64,000 bases of DNA, from the NCBI RefSeq assembly GCF_900101465.1, contig NZ_FMZM01000011.1:124001-188000 (forward strand), given 5' to 3'. This DNA comes from Nocardioides lianchengensis (GTDB lineage: Bacteria > Actinomycetota > Actinomycetes > Propionibacteriales > Nocardioidaceae). Of this stretch, positions 27,004 through 33,838 are shown in pieces. The translations under genes were made by a program, and so were the position numbers. Each line of letters opens with the position of its first letter. The first letter of the stretch is position 1. The notes below the pieces were generated by a model. It made no database searches, was not told where the DNA came from, and saw only the letters and a list, made by a program, of their open reading frames with translations.

Positions 27004-27127
27004 CCGGTGGTCGAGCAGGTTGCACCCGAAGCCGTCTCGAAACCCGGTGAGGCGGCAGTCGGCCCCGGAGACCGACTGTCGGCCCACCGGGTTTCGAGAC
27101 GGGACTTCGTCCCTCCTCAACCACCGG
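27004..27127. repeat. Modular palindromic repeat, element C
   Basis: Outer CCGGTGGTCGAGCAGG / CCTCAACCACCGG. Inner CTCGAAACCCGGTG / CACCGGGTTTCGAG. The right module has GGGAC-TTC-GTCCC. The left module is eroded (GGTTGCACCCGAAGCC). Same layout as elements A and B. Confidence 0.8.
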
Positions 27128-27134
27128 GACGGGA

Positions 27135-27173
27135 CGGGTTTCGAGACGGGACTTCGTCCCTCCTCAACCACCG
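27135..27173. repeat. Half copy of the modular repeat
   Basis: A right-hand module only (GGTTTCGAGACGGGACTTCG through CTCAACCACCG), head to tail with the end of element C, as if the right half were duplicated. Confidence 0.75.
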
Positions 27174-27180
27174 ACCCCAC

Positions 27181-27297
27181 CGGTGGTTGAGCAGGTTGCG
27201 CTAGCAACCGTGTCGAAACCCCCGCAACCCGACCACGGCGCTCGGGTGCAGGGGTTTCGACACGGTCAGGACTTCGTCCTTCCCTGCTCAACCACCG
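27181..27297. repeat. Modular palindromic repeat, element D
   Basis: Outer CGGTGGTTGAGCAGG / CCTGCTCAACCACCG, with the GGTTGC...GCAACC stem on the left and AGGAC-TTC-GTCCT on the right. Close to element A in layout. The stop codon of the SRPBCC gene (27288-27290) lies inside. Confidence 0.8.
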
Positions 27298-27701
27298 TCG
27301 CCGGCGGCGAGGAGGCGGGCGGCGCGCTTCAGGTCGGACCGGACGGCGTACGGCGCGGCCGCCGACAGGGCGCGCGCGAGCGGGGCGGCGAGACCGGTGG
27401 CCCGGAGAGTCATCGTGGGCTCGACCTCGCAGCCGCCGGGGGCGGGCGCGAAGTCGAGGGTCAGCTCGGCCGAGAAGCCGCGCCAGGTGCCGCGTTCGGT
27501 CCAGCGGTGCGGACGGTCGAGGGCGGTGGTCTCCATCTGCGGCCGGAGCCCGGGCGTGGTGACGTCGACCCAGGTCTGGCCGACGGCCGGGCCGGGCGAG
27601 ACGTCCTCGACCCGCGCCAGGCTGGACTGCCAGGCGGGTCGATTGGCCGGCTCGACCAGGTAGTCGAACGCGGCCTCGGGCGACACCCGGAAGTGGACCA
27701 T
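27288..27701 (-). CDS. SRPBCC-family protein
   Basis: Small START-like domain protein of 137 aa: FRVSPEAAFDYLVEPANRPAW at the N-terminus, VGQTWVDV and LDFAPAPGGCEVEPTMTL, then a C-terminal helix (AVRSDLKRAARLLAAG). This is the Polyketide_cyc2 / SRPBCC fold with a hydrophobic pocket; ligand unknown. The ATG overlaps the purC stop (27701), so it is the second gene of the purC unit. The final residues GDGG and the stop come from repeat element D. Confidence 0.85.
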   Translation of the reverse strand: MVHFRVSPEAAFDYLVEPANRPAWQSSLARVEDVSPGPAVGQTWVDVTTPGLRPQMETTALDRPHRWTERGTWRGFSAELTLDFAPAPGGCEVEPTMTLRATGLAAPLARALSAAAPYAVRSDLKRAARLLAAGDGG

Positions 27702-28585
27702 CAGAAGGTCTGGCCGGTGAGCAGCTCGTAGGCCTCGACGTAGCGGGCGCGGGTGCGCTCGACGACCTCGACCGGCAGCGGCGGCGGCGCCTCCCCGGAG
27801 GTGCGGTCCCAGCCGGACGCGGGCGAGGTCAGCCAGCCGCGGACGACGTCCTTGTCGAACGACGGCTGCGGGGCGCCCGGCGTCCACTCGGCCGCCGGCC
27901 AGAAGCGCGAGGAGTCGGGGGTGAGGACCTCGTCGGCGAGCACGGTGGTGCCGTCGGCTCGGCGGCCGAACTCGAACTTGGTGTCGGCCAGGATGATCCC
28001 GCGCTCGCGGGCCAGCTCCTCGGCCCGCGTGTAGACGCGCAGGGTCAGGTCGCGCAGCCGCTCGGCGACGTCGGCGCCGACCTCGCCGACGACGGCCTCG
28101 AAGGAGACGTTCTCGTCGTGGTCGCCGACGGCCGCCTTCGTGGCCGGGGTGAAGATCGCGCCCGGCAGCCGGCTCCCGTCGACCAGGCCGGCCGGGAGCG
28201 CGAGCCCGCACACCTCGCCGGTCTCGTCGTACTCGCGGAGGCCGGAGCCGGTGAGGTAGCCGCGGGCGACGCACTCGACGGGGAACATCTCCAGCCGCTC
28301 GCAGACCACGGCCCGGCCCCGGACGGAGTCCGGCACGTCGGTGGAGACGATGTGGTTGTCGACGATCTCGCGGAGCTGGTCGAACCACCACAGCGACATC
28401 CGGGTGAGGATCTCGCCCTTGTCGGGGATGGTCGTGTCGAGGACGAAGTCGTACGCCGAGATCCGGTCGCTCGCGACCATCAGCAGCTCGCCCGACGGCA
28501 GCGTGTAGAGGTCGCGCACCTTGCCCGAGTGCAGGTGCTCGGCGCCCTCGATCGCAGGGGCGGCGGGGATGTTGAGGTCGGCCAC
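27701..28585 (-). CDS. purC: SAICAR synthase PurC
   Basis: Phosphoribosylaminoimidazole-succinocarboxamide synthase, 294 aa: CAIR + aspartate + ATP to SAICAR. Typical segments are HSGKVRDLYTLPSGELLMVASDRISAYDF, PVECVARGYLTGSGLREY and TKFEFGRRADG. The length matches long (about 300 aa) PurC proteins. The GTG at 28585 follows TAGGCT (28592-28597, minus) by 6 bases, a leaderless promoter. An SRPBCC gene overlaps the end. Confidence 0.96.
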   Translation of the reverse strand: MADLNIPAAPAIEGAEHLHSGKVRDLYTLPSGELLMVASDRISAYDFVLDTTIPDKGEILTRMSLWWFDQLREIVDNHIVSTDVPDSVRGRAVVCERLEMFPVECVARGYLTGSGLREYDETGEVCGLALPAGLVDGSRLPGAIFTPATKAAVGDHDENVSFEAVVGEVGADVAERLRDLTLRVYTRAEELARERGIILADTKFEFGRRADGTTVLADEVLTPDSSRFWPAAEWTPGAPQPSFDKDVVRGWLTSPASGWDRTSGEAPPPLPVEVVERTRARYVEAYELLTGQTF

Positions 28586-28633
28586 GGCCCCAGCCTAGTG
28601 ACGGCCGCCGGACCGGGCGTGGGAGGCTGCGGC

Positions 28634-29251
28634 ATGGCTGAGTCTGCGGAAGAGGTCTACGCCCGCGTCGTCGCCGCCGTCGGGGAGGGCGGGCACCTGC
28701 CGCTGCCGTCCATCGGCGAGTGGGACGTCTTCCCCTGGCAGGCGGAGGGGGGCGCCGTCGTACCGAAGGTGCTGCAGCCGCCCGCCGACGAGCCCCCGCG
28801 CTGGGGAGAGTCGCCCGAGAAGCCGTGCGGCTCGTGCGCCGGCTTCGACCCCGATCGGGTGGTGTGGGAGGACGAGCACTGGGTGCTCACCCACGAGGGC
28901 GCGCCCTCCGGGTTGCCGGTGCTGCTGATGCTGCACACCCGCGAGCACCTGGACATGCCCGACCTCAGCGACGAGCTCGCCTCCGAACTGGGCCGGATCA
29001 GCGTGCGACTGACCCGGATCATCGGCAGCCTGCCGAACATCGGCCGCGTGCACGTCGACCGCTGGGGCGACGGCGGCTCGCACTTCCACCTGTGGGTCAT
29101 CGCCCGGACGGCGCGCCTGGGGCAGGTGCTCGGGTCGTACGCCGTCGAGTGGGACGCCGTGCTGCCGCCCGGGCCGGAGGACGTGTGGCGTGCCGACCTG
29201 CACACGGTCGCCACCAAGCTGGCCAACTGGGGCGGGCACGCCCGGGCCTGA
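28634..29251 (+). CDS. HIT-like domain protein
   Basis: A 205-aa soluble protein. Its core resembles the histidine-triad fold: PVLLMLHTREHLDMPDLSDELASELGRI and NIGRVHVDRWGDGGSHFHLWVIA. The HxHLW segment corresponds to the HxHxHxx triad but with a residue changed, so enzymatic activity on a nucleotide is uncertain. A GSCAGFDPDRVVWEDEHWVL section precedes it, with two Cys near 75. Divergent from purC across 48 bases. GGGAGG stands before the ATG. Confidence 0.75.
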   Translation: MAESAEEVYARVVAAVGEGGHLPLPSIGEWDVFPWQAEGGAVVPKVLQPPADEPPRWGESPEKPCGSCAGFDPDRVVWEDEHWVLTHEGAPSGLPVLLMLHTREHLDMPDLSDELASELGRISVRLTRIIGSLPNIGRVHVDRWGDGGSHFHLWVIARTARLGQVLGSYAVEWDAVLPPGPEDVWRADLHTVATKLANWGGHARA

Positions 29252-29285
29252 GGGGGGCGGCTGAGGGTTCCGCTTAGCGGTCGGG

Positions 29286-29430
29286 CTGCGGGGGTTTCGA
29301 GACGGGACTTCGTCCCTCCTCAACCACCGGTCTGCTGCGGGGGTTTCGAGACGGGACTTCGTCCCTCCTCAACCACCGGTCTGCTGCGGGGGTTTCGAGA
29401 CGGGACTTCGTCCCTCCTCAACCACCGGTG
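29286..29430. repeat. Triple tandem 49-base copy of the right repeat module
   Basis: CTGCGGGGGTTTCGAGACGG starts at 29286, 29335 and 29384, an exact 49-base period with no visible difference in the shared part. Each copy carries GGGAC-TTC-GTCCC and ends in CTCAACCACCGG. The stop codon of the next gene (29418-29420) lies in the third copy. Confidence 0.9.
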
Positions 29431-30011
29431 GGGGTACGGCGCCAAGGGGCCGGTCGGCCCTGCAGCCACCACTCCATCCGCTTGGTGATCCACGGCAGCG
29501 CGGCGTACGTCATCACCGGGGTCATCACCGCGATGGTGACGAAGACGCGGAGCGGGAGCGGCCAGCCCGGGATCAGATGGCTGGTGGCGACGTTGACCAG
29601 CAGGCTCAGCGGGAAGAAGACCAGGAAGATCACGCTCGCCTGCTTCCACCGCGGCGGAGGCGTGGGCGCCGGGCGCAGGTCCTCGACGTCGCGGGTGGTG
29701 GGCGGGTCGAACCAGCCCTCGATGCCCGTACGACGCTCGACCCGCGACTCGACGACGCCGAGCCCGGCCGCCGACGAGCGCCACCACTGCCGCTCGTGGG
29801 ACTGCTCCCACCCGAGCAGCGAGTCCTGGTCGGCGAACCGGTAGAGCATGTGCCACTCCGTCGAGCCCGCCTCGGGACGCACCCAGCCGGAGCCGAGGAA
29901 GCCGGGGAACTGCTGGGCCAGCGCCGTACCGGCCTGCAGCCAGCTGAGCATCTCGGGCTCGTGCCCGGGCTCGAGGTGGCGGGTGATGGAGACGGTGACG
30001 GGCTCGCTCAT
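29418..30011 (-). CDS. Antibiotic-biosynthesis-monooxygenase-fold membrane protein
   Basis: Two-part protein of 197 aa. Residues about 1-100 have an ABM fold (PVTVSITRHLEPGHEPEMLSWL, FPGFLGSGWVRPEAGSTEWHMLYRFADQ). Residues about 122-175 hold two membrane helices (ASVIFLVFFPLSLLVNVA and FVTIAVMTPVMTYAAL). The fold is related to heme or quinone-degrading monooxygenases, here anchored in the membrane; role unknown. The C-terminal PTGG and the stop come from the repeat. A 21-residue frame overlaps its start. Confidence 0.82.
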   Translation of the reverse strand: MSEPVTVSITRHLEPGHEPEMLSWLQAGTALAQQFPGFLGSGWVRPEAGSTEWHMLYRFADQDSLLGWEQSHERQWWRSSAAGLGVVESRVERRTGIEGWFDPPTTRDVEDLRPAPTPPPRWKQASVIFLVFFPLSLLVNVATSHLIPGWPLPLRVFVTIAVMTPVMTYAALPWITKRMEWWLQGRPAPWRRTPTGG

Positions 30012-30073
30012 CCGCGCACCTCGAAGGTGCGCGCCCCGGTGTCCGGGCCGGGGCGGACGTCGACGGCAGTCAT
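30008..30073 (-). CDS. Possible 21-residue leader ORF
   Basis: ATG at 30073, ending in an ATGA overlap with the ABM-fold gene. Product MTAVDVRPGPDTGARTFEVRG. GATGAT lies 6 bases before it, the same leaderless-type layout as pyrE, and the bases GATGATGGGGGC are shared by both sites. It may be a coupling leader for the next gene. No family recognised. Confidence 0.4.
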   Translation of the reverse strand: MTAVDVRPGPDTGARTFEVRG

Positions 30074-30102
30074 GCCCCCATCATCGCGCGGGCCCTGTCG
30101 CC

Positions 30103-30259
30103 CCGGTGGTTGAGGAGGGACGAAGTCCCGTCGCCCCGGTGGTTGAGGAGGGACGAAGTCCCGTCTCGAAACCCGGTGGGCCGATCGTCGGTCTCCCGGA
30201 CGCCAGTTGTCGGGTCACCGGGTTTCGACACGGTTGCTGCGCAACCTGCTCAACCACCG
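30103..30259. repeat. Modular palindromic repeat, element F, with extra half
   Basis: A half copy (CCGGTGGTTGAGGAGGGACG onward, 30103-30134) precedes a full copy at 30136-30259. Left stem GGGAC-GAA-GTCCC; right stem GGTTGC-type (in GGTTGCTGCGCAACC); outer CCGGTGGTTGAGG / CCTGCTCAACCACCG. The two halves of this copy carry different stem types, so halves recombine. Confidence 0.8.
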
Positions 30260-30284
30260 AGGGGCGGGTGGGTACACAGGACCC

Positions 30285-31751
30285 GTGACCGAGCACCTCG
30301 TGGACGACCGCCCGCACGAGGAGCAGGACGAGGGGTACGAGCCGCACCCGCGGCGCTGGCGGATCCTCGGGGTGTCGCTGGTCGTCGGCTTCATGTCGCT
30401 GCTCGACGTCTCGATCGTCAACGTGGCCATCCCGTCGATGCAGGACGGGCTCGACACCTCGGCGGGGACGGTGCAGTGGGTGGTCTCGGGCTACGCGCTG
30501 GCCTTCGGGCTGACCCTGGTCGCGGGCGGCCGGCTCGGCGACGCCCACGGCCGGCGCCGGATGATGCTGATCGGGCTGGCCGGGTTCACGGTGGCGAGCG
30601 CCGCGGTCGGGCTGGCGCCGAACGCTCCGCTGGTGATCCTGGCCCGGCTGGCCCAGGGCGCGTTCGCGGGGCTCCTCACCCCGCAGAACTCCGGGCTGAT
30701 CCAGCAGCTCTTCCGCGGCCGCGAGCGGGCCAAGGCGTTCGGGCTGTTCGGGTTCACGGTCTCGACCGCCTCGGCGACCGGGCCGGTCCTGGGCGGGCTG
30801 ATCATCGCGGCGGCCGGCGAGGAGGACGGCTGGCGCTGGCTGTTCCTGGTCAACGTCCCGATCGGGCTGGTGGCCGCGGTCGCGGTCCTGCGGATGGTGC
30901 CGAAGCGCCGCCCGGACTCCGAGCCGGCCGACAACCGGATCGACGTACCCGGGGCGGTGCTGCTGGGGCTGACCGTGCTCTGCCTGCTCTACCCGGTCGT
31001 CTCGATCGAGGGCGGCCACCGGCTGCCGCTGGTGCTGCTGGCCGGGGTGCCGCTCTTCGGCTGGGCGTTCGTCCGCTGGGAGCACCGTACGACGCACCGG
31101 GGTCACCCGCCGCTCCTCGACCTCCGGCTGCTGCGCACACTGCCCGGCTACGTGAACGGGCTGGCCATCGGCGCGCTCTACTTCACCGGCTTCACCGGCC
31201 TGCTGCTGGTGCTCTCGATCCACCTGCAGGAGTCGCTCGGCCTCTCGCCGCTCCAGGCCGGGCTGGCGATCATGCCGTTCGCGGTCGGCTCGGCGATCGG
31301 CGCGCCGCTGGCCGGCCGGTACGTCTCCGACGCCGGGCGGATCCTGACCGTCGCGGCTCTCGCGGTGATGGTCGTCGGCGTGGTCCTGGTGGCGCTGCTC
31401 GCACCCGGCCGCGACCCGATCTGGCCCTGGCTGCTGCCGACCCTGCTGCTCACCGGCCTCGGCGGCGGCGCGGTCGTCTCGCCCAACATCACCCTGACGC
31501 TCGCCGAGGTGCCACCGCGGATGGGCGGCGCCGCCGGCGGCGCCCTGCAGACCGGCCAGCGGATCGGCGCCTCGATCGGCGCCGCCCTGCTGGTGACCGT
31601 CTACCAGGTCAGCGCCGACAGCGTCTCGACCGACGCAGCACTCCGGGCCGCGCTGCTCACCGGCGCCGGGCTGGTGCTCGTCGCCCTGGCGATGGCGTTC
31701 AGAGGATGGCGCCAGGCGCGTACGACGCCGCCTGCGGGTAGCGGGCGCTGA
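30285..31751 (+). CDS. MFS exporter (DHA2 type)
   Basis: Transporter of 488 aa with 14 predicted helices. Motifs: GFMSLLDVSIVNVAIPSM in TM1 and GGRLGDAHGRRRMM (motif A), then AQGAFAGLLTPQNSGLIQQLF. An N-terminal cytoplasmic stretch is rich in Asp, Glu and His. The GTG start at 30285 gives a proper N-terminus; an upstream in-frame ATG lies within the repeat and is unlikely. No regulator gene is adjacent. Its last 53 bases overlap purB on the other strand. Confidence 0.9.
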   Translation: MTEHLVDDRPHEEQDEGYEPHPRRWRILGVSLVVGFMSLLDVSIVNVAIPSMQDGLDTSAGTVQWVVSGYALAFGLTLVAGGRLGDAHGRRRMMLIGLAGFTVASAAVGLAPNAPLVILARLAQGAFAGLLTPQNSGLIQQLFRGRERAKAFGLFGFTVSTASATGPVLGGLIIAAAGEEDGWRWLFLVNVPIGLVAAVAVLRMVPKRRPDSEPADNRIDVPGAVLLGLTVLCLLYPVVSIEGGHRLPLVLLAGVPLFGWAFVRWEHRTTHRGHPPLLDLRLLRTLPGYVNGLAIGALYFTGFTGLLLVLSIHLQESLGLSPLQAGLAIMPFAVGSAIGAPLAGRYVSDAGRILTVAALAVMVVGVVLVALLAPGRDPIWPWLLPTLLLTGLGGGAVVSPNITLTLAEVPPRMGGAAGGALQTGQRIGASIGAALLVTVYQVSADSVSTDAALRAALLTGAGLVLVALAMAFRGWRQARTTPPAGSGR

Positions 31752-33117
31752 CCTCGGCGACCCGCCGTACGACGGTCTGGACCTGGTCGACCGCCGCACC
31801 GGTGAAGGTGATCGGGTCGGCGACCAGACCGGCCAGCTGCTCGGCGGTCAGCCCCAGGCGCACGTCGGCGGCCAGCCGGGCGAACACGTCGTTCTCGGCC
31901 TGGCCCTTCCGCATGTCGAGCGCGGTGCCGACCGCGGCCTCCTTGATCGCCTCGTGGGCCGACTCGCGGCCGACCCCGTTGCGGACCGCGGCCATCAGCA
32001 CCTTGGTGGTCGCGAGGAAGGGCAGGTAGCGGTCCAGCTCGCGCTGGATGACCGCCGGGAAGGCGCCGAACTCGTCGAGCACCGTGAGGAAGGTCTGGAA
32101 CAGGCCGTCGGTCGCGAAGAACGCGTCGGGCAGCGCGACCCGTCGTACGACGGAGTCGGAGACGTCGCCCTCGTTCCACTGGTCGCCGGCGAGCTCGCCG
32201 ACCATCGAGACGTAGCCGCGGACCACGACGGCGAGGCCGTTGACCCGCTCGCAGGAGCGGCTGTTCATCTTGTGCGGCATCGCCGAGGAGCCGACCTGGC
32301 CCTCCTTGAAGCCCTCGGTGACGACCTCGTTGCCGGCCATCAGCCGGACGGTCGTCGCGAGGTTGGAGGGACCGGCGACCAGCTGGGCGAGCGCGGTGAC
32401 CACGTCGTAGTCGAGCGAGCGCGGGTAGACCTGGCCGACGCTGGTCAGCACCCGCTCGAAGCCGAGGTGGGCGGCGACCCGCTGCTCCAGCTCGGCCAGC
32501 TTGGCGCCGTCGCCGTCGAGCAGGTCGAGCATGTCCTGGGCGGTGCCCATCGGGCCCTTGATGCCGCGCAGCGGGTAGCGCCCGAGGAGGTCCTCGACCC
32601 GCTCGAGCGCGATCAGCATCTCGTCGGCGACGGTCGCGAACCGCTTGCCGAGCGTGGTCGCCTGGGCGGCGACGTTGTGGCTGCGGCCGGCCATCACCGT
32701 CGTCTCGTGCTCGGCGGCCAGCCGCGCGAGCCGCGCGAGGGTGGCCACGGCCCGGTCGCGGACGAGCTCCAGGGACTGCTTGAGCTGGAGCTGCTCCACG
32801 TTCTCGGTGAGGTCGCGCGAGGTCATGCCCTTGTGGATGTGCTCGTGACCGGCGAGGTCGGCGAACTCCTCGATCCGCGCCTTCACGTCGTGGCGGGTGA
32901 TCCGCTCACGGGCGGCGATCGACGCCAGGTCGACCTGGTCGACGACCTTCTCGTAGGCCTCGACGACCCCGTCGGGGACGTCGATCCCGAGGTCGCGCTG
33001 GGCCTTCAGGACCGCGATCCAGAGCTGGCGCTCCAGGACGATCTTGTGCTCGGGCGACCAGATGGCCGCGAGGTCGGCCCCGGCGTAGCGGGTGGCGAGG
33101 ACGTTGGGGACGGTCAC
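31699..33117 (-). CDS. purB: Adenylosuccinate lyase PurB
   Basis: Lyase of 472 aa acting twice in purine synthesis: SAICAR to AICAR and adenylosuccinate to AMP. Signature GSSAMPHKMNSRSCE with the catalytic Ser loop, plus GHEHIHKGMTSRDLTE and AGRSHNVAAQATTLGKR with the active-site His. Start GTG at 33117. The small gene upstream ends 6 bases before it, so both share a message. The 3' end overlaps the convergent exporter gene. Confidence 0.95.
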   Translation of the reverse strand: MTVPNVLATRYAGADLAAIWSPEHKIVLERQLWIAVLKAQRDLGIDVPDGVVEAYEKVVDQVDLASIAARERITRHDVKARIEEFADLAGHEHIHKGMTSRDLTENVEQLQLKQSLELVRDRAVATLARLARLAAEHETTVMAGRSHNVAAQATTLGKRFATVADEMLIALERVEDLLGRYPLRGIKGPMGTAQDMLDLLDGDGAKLAELEQRVAAHLGFERVLTSVGQVYPRSLDYDVVTALAQLVAGPSNLATTVRLMAGNEVVTEGFKEGQVGSSAMPHKMNSRSCERVNGLAVVVRGYVSMVGELAGDQWNEGDVSDSVVRRVALPDAFFATDGLFQTFLTVLDEFGAFPAVIQRELDRYLPFLATTKVLMAAVRNGVGRESAHEAIKEAAVGTALDMRKGQAENDVFARLAADVRLGLTAEQLAGLVADPITFTGAAVDQVQTVVRRVAEVSARYPQAASYAPGAIL

Positions 33118-33123
33118 GGTGCG

Positions 33124-33627
33124 TCATCCTCCCACGTGCCGATCCTCGCTCGGCAATGCGTCGAAGCCCACCAGCGACCACGGCCGTCCCGGCCCGCGCG
33201 CGAGACGGCGGCCGCTCATCGCCTCCACCCAGCCGGTGGCGGGACGGAGGGTCAGGGTGCTCTTCGGACGACTCGGGTCGTCGCCGACCCGGGTCGTGAC
33301 GAGGGGAACGTGCCCGTGCTCCGCGGCACGCAGATTGATCCAGCTGCCGATGACCTCCCCGAAGTCCCACCCGTCGACGAGATCGTCGAGGCAGCTCGTG
33401 GTCCGCCGGGCCACGACGAGTCCCTGCGGGCAGGTGTCCAGCACCTCGGCGACGGTCAGCGGCGCCCGGGCGACCAGCGCATCGACCGCGTCGGCGTCGT
33501 ACAGGAGCGCGGAGGTCGTGATCTCGGGTCTCCCGGCCAGTCCCGCCTGCAGAACCTGGGTCGCATGGCGGCGCGCGAGCCCGATGGTCGCCAGCCGGCG
33601 CTCGGCGGCGCGTCGGGTCATCAGCAT
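33124..33627 (-). CDS. Uncharacterised protein upstream of purB
   Basis: A 167-aa protein I do not recognise. The N-terminal 50 residues are helical and basic (TRRAAERRLATIGLARRHATQVL) then LLYDADAVDALVARAP, a pattern that recalls small winged-helix or excisionase DNA-binding proteins, though I cannot place it in a family. The rest is mixed alpha/beta. ATG 33627 fits a leaderless promoter (ACGGTA on the plus strand, TACCGT on the minus, 33634-33639, 6 bases away). It ends 6 bases before purB, so it is in the purB unit. A link to purine control is conjecture. Confidence 0.65.
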   Translation of the reverse strand: MLMTRRAAERRLATIGLARRHATQVLQAGLAGRPEITTSALLYDADAVDALVARAPLTVAEVLDTCPQGLVVARRTTSCLDDLVDGWDFGEVIGSWINLRAAEHGHVPLVTTRVGDDPSRPKSTLTLRPATGWVEAMSGRRLARGPGRPWSLVGFDALPSEDRHVGG

Positions 33628-33692
33628 CCGGCGACGGTAGGTGCCTCGGCCTCCGCTCGGGGGGCCGCGCCGAGATCTGTGGAGGGGCCCGT

Positions 33693-33740
33693 CGAGTAGT
33701 AGGGAGAAGGCGCCGGGTGGCCCCCTCTCCCTACTACTCG
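33693..33740. terminator. Hairpin between the purB-unit gene and the ATPase gene
   Basis: CGAGTAGTAGGGAGA (33693-33707) and TCTCCCTACTACTCG (33726-33740) are perfect 15-base arms around 18 bases. It stands upstream of both divergent genes, so it is not an ordinary terminator for either. A regulatory or structural role is possible. Confidence 0.55.
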
Positions 33741-33826
33741 GACAGCCACTCCCAGCGCCTCTCGAACCCGCTTCGCAGTACCTCACACGCTGGATAGATA
33801 TCGGGGTCTTTAGATACCAATCTTGC

Positions 33827-33832
33827 TAGGTT
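33827..33832 (+). promoter_or_regulatory. -10-like element of the P-loop ATPase gene
   Basis: TAGGTT lies 6 bases before the ATG at 33839. The preceding 60 bases are clearly poorer in GC than the surroundings (TGGATAGATATCGGGGTCTT), unlike other promoters in the window. Confidence 0.6.
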
Positions 33833-33838
33833 GTTGCC

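Noticed and set aside
27004..27297. Mobile element or MITE with terminal inverted repeats
   Set aside because: There are inverted ends, but I see no target-site duplication and no transposase. I describe it as a repeat family instead.
29286..29430. CRISPR-like array (three 49-base repeats)
   Set aside because: The repeats are back to back with no variable spacers and belong to the modular intergenic repeat family. No cas gene is near.
33124..33627. AbiEi-type antitoxin next to the ATPase, as part of a defence pair
   Set aside because: The motifs do not match, it is transcribed away from the ATPase and in the purB unit.
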